Made by a program: the position numbers and the translations under genes. Positions 25,731 to 31,784 of a stretch of 35,743 nucleotides of DNA are shown here, piece by piece (within the stretch, counting starts at the first letter, position 1; each line of letters opens with the position of its first letter). The DNA comes from Pseudodesulfovibrio sp. (GTDB lineage Bacteria; Desulfobacterota; Desulfovibrionia; Desulfovibrionales; Desulfovibrionaceae). The stretch is taken from the NCBI GenBank assembly GCA_016342345.1, contig JAEINO010000041.1, forward strand, positions 1 to 35,743, given 5' to 3'. Under the pieces are notes generated by a model that saw only the letters and a list, made by a program, of their open reading frames with translations, searched no databases and had not been told where the DNA came from.

Positions 25731-26515
25731 CTCCGGAAACTTTCCCACTTGAATTCGACCAAAGGTCCGCCATTCTCGCGCAGCCGGTCAACGGATCGGT
25801 TGCCCATGTATATTTCCAGCCCCTCAAGACTCAAATTGGAAACCACCACGCTCGGCAGCATCCGGCCATATCTCCCGTCGAATATATCAAACATCAAAAC
25901 CTTTTCGGCCTCAGTGTTGAACTGAACGCCCACCTCATCGAATACAAGCAAATCAGGTGCGAGAAATTTTGCAAGGATTTGAGACTCGGTAGTCTTACTG
26001 TCACGCCGCCACGTTTCCTTTATGGCATTAACCGCTTGCCGCGCCGTGGTATAAAGAACCTTTAAACCCTCATCGAGCACCTTGTTGCCTATGGCACAAG
26101 CAAGATGCGTCTTGCCTGTCCCAACGGTTCCCATGAATGAAAGACACGTCCCAGTCGCATGGGCATCACTCCTGAAATTCTCGGCATATCCCTTGGCCGT
26201 ATTCAAAGCATATTGCTGCCCGTCATTATCAACCTTGAAATTGCCAAAAGAGGAACAAGCAAAGCGTTTTGGAAACCCGCAAGCATAACGGTTCATCGCA
26301 ACAGCTTTGTTGTGCAGGTTGATTACAACACCCTTTTCGCTGGCCCTTTCTTCAGCCTGACATTTTGGACAACCCTGCACTATATGACCGCACTTGGTTG
26401 CCTCATACTTGCCGTGCTTCGGGCAATGTGCCTCCACCTTCGGCAGAAGACTGCGCCCACCGGTTCCTGCTTTGATCGGCCCATTCGTCCCGTCTTGTTT
26501 CTGCGGAATCATCAT
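25727..26515 (-). CDS. DnaC/IstB-like ATPase, helicase loader
   Basis: 262 aa. An N-terminal zinc element (CPKHGKYEATKCGH ... GCPKC) is followed by an AAA+ domain: Walker A GTVGTGKTHLA, Walker B DLLVFDEVG, sensor SVVVSNLSLEG and the arginine-finger region RSVDRLREN. It should load the host replicative helicase at the phage origin next to it. ATG 26515 has GGAGG eight bases upstream, so the 113-base overlap with the initiator gene seems real. Confidence 0.9.
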   Translation of the reverse strand: MMIPQKQDGTNGPIKAGTGGRSLLPKVEAHCPKHGKYEATKCGHIVQGCPKCQAEERASEKGVVINLHNKAVAMNRYACGFPKRFACSSFGNFKVDNDGQQYALNTAKGYAENFRSDAHATGTCLSFMGTVGTGKTHLACAIGNKVLDEGLKVLYTTARQAVNAIKETWRRDSKTTESQILAKFLAPDLLVFDEVGVQFNTEAEKVLMFDIFDGRYGRMLPSVVVSNLSLEGLEIYMGNRSVDRLRENGGPLVEFKWESFRR

Positions 26516-27269
26516 ATGTCAGCCCTCCAGTGCTTGGCACACCCGGCCCTGTTACCGGCTTCATCTTCAGCCACAGGATATCAAACTGCTTACGCAGCTT
26601 TTCGGTTGAAAGAATATTGTTTTGCCAAAAAGTATCAGCCTGACTCCACCGGATCACCTGTTCGACTTCGACAGGCGTCCGCTTGTCCAGACGAAGCAAA
26701 CGATCTATGTGGCTGGCCCATGTTTGGATATTCGGGATGCGGTGTTTTGGACTTCGTTCCTGAATGAGAAAAAAAAGCAACTCGGAAAGTCTCACCTCGT
26801 CCGTCTCGGACGAGTATTTATTCTTATTCTTATTCTTATTCTTTTCTTCTTTATTCTTATAATTCTTCATTTGTGGCCCCTTGCTGGCCCCTTGCTGGCC
26901 CTTCTGCTGGCCCTTGTGCTGGCCCGCTTGCTGGCCCTTGTCGCTTTCTTCGACTTGGTAAGTTACCCAATTCATTACTTCAAATATGGTATATTTGTTG
27001 GCCCTTTTGATGGCCTTTATCTGGCCCCGTCCGAGCACACTCTTGATACAGTTCCGAACCACCTTCTCGGACAGCCCAAGAGCCTCCGCCCACCGGTTTC
27101 TCCCGAATACAAATTGCCCAGGTTCAAGGTCCACTTGTTGCGATCCAACAAACATTTTACACGGACTATGAGCGGCCTGAAGAAGGCAATAAGACCAGAA
27201 CCCGAGCTGAACGCAATTGAACCCGCTATCACGAGTTTTGCGCCATAATTTTACATATCCTCGGTTCAT
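26403..27269 (-). CDS. Phage replication initiator (winged-helix, contains origin)
   Basis: 288 aa. The N-terminal winged-helix domain (YVKLWRKTRDSGF; QFVFGRNRWAEALGLSEKVV) is that of phage replisome organizers. The middle is a low-complexity linker, GQQ-rich then Asn/Lys-rich, whose DNA is a set of iterons plus an AT-rich block. The C-terminal domain (IQTWASHIDRLLRLDKRTP) probably contacts the helicase loader. The organisation matches lambda O/P: origin inside the initiator gene, followed by a loader gene. Its start overlaps the zinc-protein stop. Confidence 0.82.
   Translation of the reverse strand: MNRGYVKLWRKTRDSGFNCVQLGFWSYCLLQAAHSPCKMFVGSQQVDLEPGQFVFGRNRWAEALGLSEKVVRNCIKSVLGRGQIKAIKRANKYTIFEVMNWVTYQVEESDKGQQAGQHKGQQKGQQGASKGPQMKNYKNKEEKNKNKNKNKYSSETDEVRLSELLFFLIQERSPKHRIPNIQTWASHIDRLLRLDKRTPVEVEQVIRWSQADTFWQNNILSTEKLRKQFDILWLKMKPVTGPGVPSTGGLTYDDSAETRRDEWADQSRNRWAQSSAEGGGTLPEARQV
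26815..26937. other. Probable phage replication origin: iterons plus AT-rich block
   Basis: Five exact copies of TGCTGGCCC lie at 26882, 26893, 26905, 26917 and 26929, with a period of 11-12 bases. Beside them (about 26815-26870) is a pyrimidine/purine block of TTATTC repeats, the likely duplex-unwinding element. More degenerate copies occur at 26995-27026. Iterons within the initiator gene next to an AT-rich tract are the arrangement of the lambda origin. Confidence 0.7.
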
Positions 27270-27475
27270 TCCTTCTCCCGTCTCCGTCCCAAATTATAAC
27301 AATCCACATGACAATACCGCAGAGCGGCCCACTTCTCATTGCTTCGCCTTTTCCCGGTTCTCGGATCGATGCGATAAATTATCCGGTTGCAGTCGCGCCC
27401 GGCACAGACCTTGAAATCTATACCAGACTGTAACTGCCTATGGTCTTGCCGCGTTTGGTCTTGATCTTCGTGCAT
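27266..27475 (-). CDS. Small zinc-binding hypothetical protein
   Basis: 69 aa. Two cysteine pairs, CAGRDC and YCHVDC, flank a basic stretch (YRIDPRTGKRRSNE), suggesting a zinc ribbon. The first 18 or so codons overlap the previous gene and read as unusual Gln/Asp-rich sequence, so the real start may be later or non-canonical. The stop overlaps the initiator start (ATGA). Confidence 0.6.
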   Translation of the reverse strand: MHEDQDQTRQDHRQLQSGIDFKVCAGRDCNRIIYRIDPRTGKRRSNEKWAALRYCHVDCYNLGRRREKE

Positions 27476-27639
27476 GTGATGACGTGCCCCGCTCTCCGCA
27501 AATCATGGATGCGTGATGCCAAGCGCATGCACCCGTACTTGTTCAAAGCTTCAAACTGCGTGATTGTCTTGCCGCTTCGCATATGCGTAAGAATGGCATC
27601 TGCCTGCGGCAATGCTGTAAAAAGGCTACCTTGATGCAC
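27418..27639 (-). CDS. Helix-turn-helix protein (HTH_39-like)
   Basis: 73 aa from GTG 27639, which follows AGGAGG at ideal spacing; longer ATG starts run into the upstream gene. QADAILTHMRSGKTITQFEA and NKYGCMRLASRIHDLRRAGH match the small winged helix HTH_39 found in many prophage early operons. Likely transcriptional or replication accessory protein. Confidence 0.77.
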   Translation of the reverse strand: MHQGSLFTALPQADAILTHMRSGKTITQFEALNKYGCMRLASRIHDLRRAGHVITCTKIKTKRGKTIGSYSLV

Positions 27640-28117
27640 CTTCGGCCTCCTCAATGTATTTGGCGACATTCTCGTCGATTTCATGCTTGCAGTCATAGGC
27701 CAGCGACTTGACATGCTGAATACGCTCAACCCTACGGGGCTGTGTGAGTTCATTGTAAAAGATGTTCAGCGTGTCGTGGTCGTCAAATATTTCTTCGTGC
27801 ATGGTGGCCTTGTCAGGGATGATTTCCTCGCGCTCGGCAACATCCAGACCAATCCGGTCAGCCATGAGCCGGACAAGATCAACCGCCACGTCTCGACGAC
27901 CGGCCTGCACAAGTCGGGAAAACAGATCAAGTATCAAATCTACCGGATTCTGATAGCTGCTATCCTTGTGCGCCGTCTCTTCGGCATATTTGTAAACCTG
28001 TGCCTGACTTCGGCGGCAAACGTCTTTCATCGTGCCCATTCCGAAAATATCCAGACACCTCCGAAAAAACGTACTTGTTTTGTCGATGACTATTTTTGAT
28101 GAGAGCTCGGCAGTCAT
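27626..28117 (-). CDS. Phage regulatory protein candidate (CII-like position)
   Basis: 163 aa. The helical sequence includes VCRRSQAQVYKYAEE and LDLFSRLVQAGRRDVAVDLV. The pattern and its place directly after the Cro-like gene suggest a CII/CP76-type lysogeny regulator, but no certain DNA-binding motif is visible. ATG 28117 has GGAGG upstream. Confidence 0.6.
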   Translation of the reverse strand: MTAELSSKIVIDKTSTFFRRCLDIFGMGTMKDVCRRSQAQVYKYAEETAHKDSSYQNPVDLILDLFSRLVQAGRRDVAVDLVRLMADRIGLDVAEREEIIPDKATMHEEIFDDHDTLNIFYNELTQPRRVERIQHVKSLAYDCKHEIDENVAKYIEEAEGASR

Positions 28118-28150
28118 TTTATAATCGCCTCCGGGTAATCTGATATGGGA

Positions 28151-28351
28151 TTATTGTGTTGCTTGGGACTTTGTTGGTCGCTGATCGCCGTAAATGAAGG
28201 GCCAGAGCTTTTCGAGTGTGTCAGAACGAACAGCCTTACCACTGAGCAATTTTGAAATAGCGGATTGTGATACGTCTGATCTTTTGGCGAGATGGGTCTG
28301 ACTCCATCCCGTGTCAAACAACATTTTTTTCAAGTCGCTTCGTATTTTCAT
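28151..28351 (-). CDS. Cro-like XRE-family regulator
   Basis: 66 aa with a clear helix-turn-helix: WSQTHLAKRSDVSQSAISKL. It is the first gene of the leftward early operon and faces the repressor gene across a short operator region. No Shine-Dalgarno precedes the ATG (TTCCCCTATG), and the predicted transcription start is about one base upstream, so the message may be leaderless. Confidence 0.83.
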   Translation of the reverse strand: MKIRSDLKKMLFDTGWSQTHLAKRSDVSQSAISKLLSGKAVRSDTLEKLWPFIYGDQRPTKSQATQ

Positions 28352-28358
28352 AGGGGAA

Positions 28359-28387
28359 CAATATTCTAACTAGAATTACAAAGTCAA
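28359..28387 (-). promoter_or_regulatory. Leftward early promoter with embedded operator
   Basis: Minus strand: TTGACT (28387-28382), then 5 bases, then the operator, then a weak -10 around 28364-28359. Transcription would begin near 28352 and drive the replication operon. Confidence 0.65.
28363..28376. promoter_or_regulatory. Operator palindrome ATTCTA-N2-TAGAAT (left)
   Basis: A perfect 14-base dyad, ATTCTAACTAGAAT, within the leftward promoter spacer. The same dyad recurs at 30053 and, imperfectly, at 30085. Likely bound by the CI-like and/or Cro-like protein. Confidence 0.72.
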
Positions 28388-28443
28388 CCGCAATATTCGA
28401 GTTGGACTGTGACATGCATTTAACCATGAGGTATCTGCAAGCT

Positions 28444-28830
28444 ATGACAAACTATGAGAAGCTATTAAGCAGCATTGAAAAAATTGCCATTGAGCAATTT
28501 GGAAACCCTACAAAAATGGCTGATTCTTTGGATTTTCCTCAATCAACTGTTTCAAAAATGCTTAACAAAAAATCATGTCCACGCATTGACACAGTCTGTG
28601 AGCTTCTCGACAAACTCAACGCACAAATATTATTCCCAGATGAGCATCAAACAGAACCGCAAGGCTGCATAACGCCAGAAGCAAAGGCCATTGACACCCT
28701 TATCACGGCCATGCGTTCAGGGGGAGCGGTTGACGCGGCTATACGCGATGCGGTTCTTCGACAAATAGAATCTATGTTTGAAAAAAAAGAAAACCCAAAA
28801 GAAAGTGAAGAAAGAAGGTTTGCAAGCTGA
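28444..28830 (+). CDS. CI-like repressor (XRE helix-turn-helix, no peptidase domain)
   Basis: 128 aa from ATG 28444; upstream in-frame starts (28414, TTG 28402) are possible. The HTH is FGNPTKMADSLDFPQSTVSK and is followed by a variable linker and a helical C-terminus (TPEAKAIDTLITAMRSGG) likely for dimerisation. There is no LexA-like Ser/Lys protease, so RecA-triggered self-cleavage is not expected. It is transcribed away from the Cro-like gene and presumably maintains lysogeny at the shared operators. Confidence 0.8.
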   Translation: MTNYEKLLSSIEKIAIEQFGNPTKMADSLDFPQSTVSKMLNKKSCPRIDTVCELLDKLNAQILFPDEHQTEPQGCITPEAKAIDTLITAMRSGGAVDAAIRDAVLRQIESMFEKKENPKESEERRFAS

Positions 28831-29047
28831 AATATATAAATGGAGGCTTATCTATTAATCGTCATAATAGGAATAGCCAATATAGGGGAAAGTCCCAATC
28901 CGGAGTTGGTAAACTAAAGTTGGTTGACTTCGTCTTAGGTATTGACTAGCAATATTTTTGTTTTCAGAATACCTTGCTTTTTTGGCCCACAAATAGCATA
29001 TACTAACTATAGGGCAATTCTGTCCGCCTTAATATATGGAGAGCCGT
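28831..29047 (+). promoter_or_regulatory. Intergenic region with a promoter for the downstream pair
   Basis: No secure gene. TTGACT (28942-28947), 17 bases and CAGAAT (28965-28970) form a plausible sigma-70 promoter about 75 bases before the next start; a second TTGACT lies at 28924. A 40-codon open stretch after the repressor stop lacks a usable start. Confidence 0.5.
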
Positions 29048-29605
29048 ATGCCTCAAGCAGAGCTGGCTTTTATCAAAATATTCAACGAAATCATCGAAAG
29101 TTTAAACACCATTCTGGAAAATGACATGAATGAAATGGACAAGGCACGTGTTATGCGAAAGATAAACTCTGACGCAAAGATGCTGATGTCCATGAACAAA
29201 GCTTATGGCCTGTCTCTTTTGGGAAGCATCGCCGGAGCAAATGGTGACATCCCTAAAATGCATAAAAATCATCAAGTATCTTTGAAATTCAATTCGGACA
29301 TTGTTTTATCAAAAAATTATGCCGTATCAATGCGTGTGTGTGGCCTTTTGAAAGAATCTTACGATTATACCAAACAACTCCTGTCTAAAAATCAGGATGA
29401 TCCCACATTGGTTAATCTTCTTGCCACCCTGTCGTTTGATATGGGCGACGAAAAAAGATACCGAGAACACGCTGAACAATACTATATTATGACACAGGAA
29501 AAGCACCCCAATTGGGCTGATTTTCAAAAAGAAATGAATGAGATCAAAGAGCTTAACAAATTTTGTAGCTCTGCTACGGCGCACGCCTGCATGGTAGGAA
29601 TGTAA
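29048..29605 (+). CDS. Helical-repeat (TPR-like) protein coupled to a MazF-like gene
   Basis: 185 aa from ATG 29048 (GGAG six bases upstream). It is all-helical. The second half looks TPR-like: SMRVCGLLKESYDYTKQLLS, PTLVNLLATLSFDMGDEKRY, AEQYYIMTQEKHPNWADFQK. No catalytic motif is seen. The stop is followed immediately, with no spacer, by the ATG of the PemK/MazF-like gene. The close coupling and its own promoter suggest a two-gene unit expressed from the prophage. It could act as partner or antitoxin, but this is inference. Confidence 0.65.
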   Translation: MPQAELAFIKIFNEIIESLNTILENDMNEMDKARVMRKINSDAKMLMSMNKAYGLSLLGSIAGANGDIPKMHKNHQVSLKFNSDIVLSKNYAVSMRVCGLLKESYDYTKQLLSKNQDDPTLVNLLATLSFDMGDEKRYREHAEQYYIMTQEKHPNWADFQKEMNEIKELNKFCSSATAHACMVGM

Positions 29606-29944
29606 ATGCCTTTGGCTACCGGTGATGTGGTTTTTGCATGGTTTCCCTATCAGGAAGGCCCGGCAGATAATCTACATCCTACAGTTGTTCTTGTGCCCGA
29701 TCTTCCAGGTGGTTCAGCCTTGGTTTGTTGCGTCACCACAAAGAAAAACAGATTTGATAGCTGCATCGAACTTCACCCTGAGGATTTTCTTGGAGGTGGC
29801 ATGGAAACTTGGCCAAGCTACGTACGTCCATACCGTATAGCCACCATTAATACGGATGAAATGCGACGTAAGTTGGGTCAGTTACGGCCAGAAATTATTA
29901 AAAAAATAAAAACACCCATAGAAAAACGACTCACAGACATTTAA
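29606..29944 (+). CDS. PemK/MazF-like protein
   Basis: 112 aa. The fold pattern starts with GDVVFAWFPYQEGPADNLHP and TVVLVPDLPGG, followed by ALVCCVTTKKN, as in MazF/PemK beta-barrel ribonucleases. The C-terminus has RIATINTDEMRRKLGQL, the usual closing strand and helix. MazF-type toxins cut mRNA, but the catalytic residues are not certain here. It is directly joined to the upstream helical gene and followed by a strong terminator, which makes a self-contained cassette between the repressor and the rightward early promoter. Confidence 0.68.
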   Translation: MPLATGDVVFAWFPYQEGPADNLHPTVVLVPDLPGGSALVCCVTTKKNRFDSCIELHPEDFLGGGMETWPSYVRPYRIATINTDEMRRKLGQLRPEIIKKIKTPIEKRLTDI

Positions 29945-29975
29945 TAAAATCCAAAAAGAACTACTCGAAAAATTG

Positions 29976-30000
29976 CCCCGCCCAGGCGGGGTTTTCTTTT
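29976..30000 (+). terminator. Rho-independent terminator
   Basis: CCCCGCC and GGCGGGG form a 7-bp GC stem with a 2-base loop, followed by TTTTCTTTT. It ends the helical-repeat/MazF-like cassette. Confidence 0.9.
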
Positions 30001-30052
30001 ACCCCACTCTTTCATTTTTTCTCTACCAGCTTATATTTTTTTGCCCTTTTTT

Positions 30053-30066
30053 ATTCTAATTAGAAT
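30053..30066. promoter_or_regulatory. Operator palindrome (right, distal)
   Basis: Perfect dyad ATTCTAATTAGAAT, matching the operator at 28363. Its spacing to the next copy at 30085 is 32 bases, about three helical turns, which suits cooperative repressor binding. Confidence 0.75.
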
Positions 30067-30073
30067 TTTCTTC

Positions 30074-30102
30074 TTGACTAAAATATTCTAATGGGAATAT
30101 CG
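30074..30102 (+). promoter_or_regulatory. Rightward early promoter with embedded operator
   Basis: TTGACT (30074-30079), then 5 bases, then the imperfect dyad ATTCTAATGGGAAT (30085-30098), then a weak -10 at about 30097-30102. The hexamer, the 5-base gap and the operator position are identical to the leftward promoter. It should drive the rightward operon and first transcribe the structured leader. Confidence 0.68.
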
Positions 30103-30146
30103 TGATTTCAACAACACGACGAAACCGGAATAGCCTGCGCCACGGC

Positions 30147-30193
30147 CAGCAAGTACGGAGAAAGCGTGGGAATGACCGCCAACAAGTACCGAG
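30147..30193 (+). repeat. Direct repeat in the early leader
   Basis: GCCAGCAAGTACGGAG (30147-30162) and GCCAACAAGTACCGAG (30178-30193) are 14/16 identical, 31 bases apart. The bases 30103-30263 contain no gene with a credible start; one frame reads protein-like through this repeat but lacks an initiation codon. Confidence 0.4.
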
Positions 30194-30263
30194 CACGGAA
30201 AGTCCAGGCAACATGAGGACGCTCGACGGCAGGGAAAGGCGAGGAAGATGGAGACGATAGTTC

Positions 30264-30481
30264 TTTGACAGATGGGTATGGGAAAGGCCCCGACAGCAAT
30301 TATCTAAAGTCCGGCGATAAGCCGGATAGCCTCAGCCAGCAGGACCGCTGCCCGAAAGCAGCAGATAATGGCATAGAGGTACGTCATGCGTACTCCTTTG
30401 GAGTTATTGGGCGCGGCAGTGCGCCCCCCGTCTCCTTGGCTTTGTTGTCGGGGCCTTCACAACCCATACCCATCTATCAAA
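30264..30481 (+). ncRNA. Structured module 1: long outer stem with several inner hairpins
   Basis: Arms 30264-30295 and 30446-30481 pair over 30 base pairs: TTTGA, one mismatch, AGATGGGTATGGG with its complement, a small internal loop, then AAGGCCCCGACA with TGTCGGGGCCTT. Inside are a 7-bp helix ATTATCT/AGATAAT (30299-30305, 30363-30369) that encloses hairpins TCCGGC/GCCGGA and GCTGC/GCAGC, then GTACG/CGTAC (30379-30393), ACTCC/GGAGT (30392-30404) and GGGCGC/GCGCCC (30409-30426). No gene fits. This looks like a large, ornate RNA or a leader with a regulatory fold. Confidence 0.6.
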
Positions 30482-30504
30482 CAAGTTGTAAAGTTCTTTG
30501 AATG

Positions 30505-30602
30505 TTCGGAGATTTGACCGGTCATGGGTTGGCCTTGATCGACACATCCTGTCGATTTGTAAGGTGGGGCGAATTGGTCGCCCCACTGGTCAAGTCTCCG
30601 AA
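30505..30602 (+). ncRNA. Structured module 2: outer stem with two inner hairpins
   Basis: TTCGGAGATTTGACC (30505-30519) pairs with GGTCAAGTCTCCGAA (30588-30602) over 15 positions with a single U-G wobble. Inside are the 7-bp hairpin ATCGACA/TGTCGAT (30538-30556) and the 9-bp hairpin GTGGGGCGA/TCGCCCCAC (30564-30586), giving a multibranch junction. Confidence 0.62.
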
Positions 30603-30604
30603 CC

Positions 30605-30702
30605 GTCGGCACCCCTTGAGGAAGTGTTTGAGCAGACATGCCCTCCTAAACCTGAGGGGCGAGGAATTGAACACCCCTCGCCCCGTCCCAAGGGTTGCCG
30701 AC
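30605..30702 (+). ncRNA. Structured module 3: outer stem with two inner hairpins
   Basis: GTCGGCACCCCTTG (30605-30618) pairs with CAAGGGTTGCCGAC (30689-30702) with one mismatch. Inside are a weaker hairpin (GAGG/CCTC plus GTGTT/GACAT, about 30618-30645) and the 9-bp GGGGCGAGG/CCTCGCCCC (30656-30684). Length (98 bases), layout and the GGGGCGA hairpin match module 2, so the two may be related copies. It ends 20 bases before the first start codon of the operon. Confidence 0.62.
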
Positions 30703-30722
30703 AAATACCAACAGGAGACGGA

Positions 30723-30926
30723 ATGTTTTTAGCCAAGTTCAACACATCCAAAGGACCGGCATCGCTGCCTATAGACAAGGCCACCGTATTGGAAGGGCTA
30801 CGTCTGAATGGATTTAATGGCGGTCACACGGTCCAAGCTATCAACAACTTGAGCCGGGGTATCCCGGTCATAGTTGGAGAATGCATCATAGAAAGAGTCA
30901 GGCGGAATACCCCGCGTTGGAACTAG
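30723..30926 (+). CDS. Hypothetical protein, first gene of the rightward operon
   Basis: 67 aa, ATG after AGGAGACGGA. The sequence includes LPIDKATVLEGLRLNGFNGG and AINNLSRGIPVIVGECII. No family is recognised. Small size and position right after the structured leader suggest an early accessory protein. Confidence 0.65.
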   Translation: MFLAKFNTSKGPASLPIDKATVLEGLRLNGFNGGHTVQAINNLSRGIPVIVGECIIERVRRNTPRWN

Positions 30927-30945
30927 GGAGAATCGGAGATTAATC

Positions 30946-31161
30946 GTGCCAGATTTTGACGCCACTCCTTGCGCCGTCTTCCCGTCACAGGGAGGGAAAG
31001 CACACTCTTTTACGCTCCACGTTTTTCCCGGAGACAGTCGGGAAACATGGACGAAAAACGGGGGCAGTCAAAACAATTTCCGGGTCGCCATCAATTACAA
31101 ATATTACCGGACAAAAGACCGCAAATGGTTTTTTTTACCAGAACCGGACTTGAATGGATGA
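30946..31161 (+). CDS. Hypothetical protein with GTG start
   Basis: 71 aa. GTG 30946 has GGAGA upstream; no ATG is available in frame near the start. The sequence (PDFDATPCAVFPSQGGKAHS ... WFFLPEPDLNG) is not recognised. Its stop overlaps the next start. Confidence 0.55.
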   Translation: MPDFDATPCAVFPSQGGKAHSFTLHVFPGDSRETWTKNGGSQNNFRVAINYKYYRTKDRKWFFLPEPDLNG

Positions 31162-31433
31162 TACGCCAACATGCGCTTGCCCTGCTCGGGCTTGTAGGTC
31201 CGCAAGCGCAGTCCCAAGCCCTGCCAAACCTGCCCCGCGGGACAAAAGTATGGTGGGAAAAAAGCGAAGCCGACGCCGAAAACGTCATGAAATGCGAAAC
31301 CGGAGGCGAAACCATGATCGAGACATCCACCAGAACCGAACCATTTCAGGACGAACACAACGAATGGATGACCTACATCATAGGCAGCAAGCCACCGGTC
31401 CCTTTGTCCGACCTGAAAGCGAGAAGATCATGA
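31158..31433 (+). CDS. Hypothetical protein
   Basis: 91 aa. The ATG at 31158 overlaps the previous stop (ATGA), favouring this start over the longer frame upstream. It includes LPRGTKVWWEKSEADAENVM and FQDEHNEWMTYIIG. Not recognised; member of the run of short coupled early genes. Confidence 0.55.
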   Translation: MIRQHALALLGLVGPQAQSQALPNLPRGTKVWWEKSEADAENVMKCETGGETMIETSTRTEPFQDEHNEWMTYIIGSKPPVPLSDLKARRS

Positions 31434-31771
31434 CAGCCACCTGGACAACCGAATCCATGGAATTTCTCTGCACATCCTGCCACTGGACCGGCCCGGCCAT
31501 TGAACTAAACGGCCTGGCTGAAAACGAATGTCCTAAATGCGGTAGCGTGGCCGTTTCAAAACCGCCCACAACAAGCAAAGGCATCCTGCACCTTGTCACC
31601 CAAGACAACCAGCCATACGGAAGCCACCGCAAATGCTGCGAAAAATGCGGCAAGGGCATCCACAGCATGAAGGGCGTCGAAGCGGGCGAGGCCTACACCA
31701 GCCACCGCCAGTTTTACAAACAGGCCGAATCAAACGGATGGACGGCTTGCACTTCCTTATCTGCGAACTAG
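31430..31771 (+). CDS. Zinc-ribbon hypothetical protein
   Basis: 113 aa from ATG 31430 (ATGA overlap with the previous gene). CTSCHWTGPA ... ECPKCGS forms a zinc-ribbon-like pair of CxxC motifs, and a further CCEKCGKG follows. The frame is open further upstream but there it reads as Arg-rich non-coding sequence. Likely nucleic-acid or protein binding. Confidence 0.65.
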   Translation: MTATWTTESMEFLCTSCHWTGPAIELNGLAENECPKCGSVAVSKPPTTSKGILHLVTQDNQPYGSHRKCCEKCGKGIHSMKGVEAGEAYTSHRQFYKQAESNGWTACTSLSAN

Positions 31772-31784
31772 GAGTAGTAAGATC

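Noticed and set aside
26875-26940. CRISPR-like reading of the TGCTGGCCC repeats
   Set aside because: Units are only 9-12 bases, have no spacers and lie inside a coding gene. Iterons explain them better.
30102-30260. GTG-started 52-codon frame after the rightward promoter
   Set aside because: Product is extremely Arg-rich, and the start lies at or before the expected transcription start. Treated as untranslated leader.
30264-30481. Retron msr-msd reading of the long inverted repeat
   Set aside because: No reverse transcriptase gene is present nearby.
30498-30722. In-frame extension upstream of the gene at 30723
   Set aside because: The extension lies over the perfect hairpins of modules 2 and 3 and reads as Pro/Arg-rich sequence. 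The strong ribosome site is at 30723.
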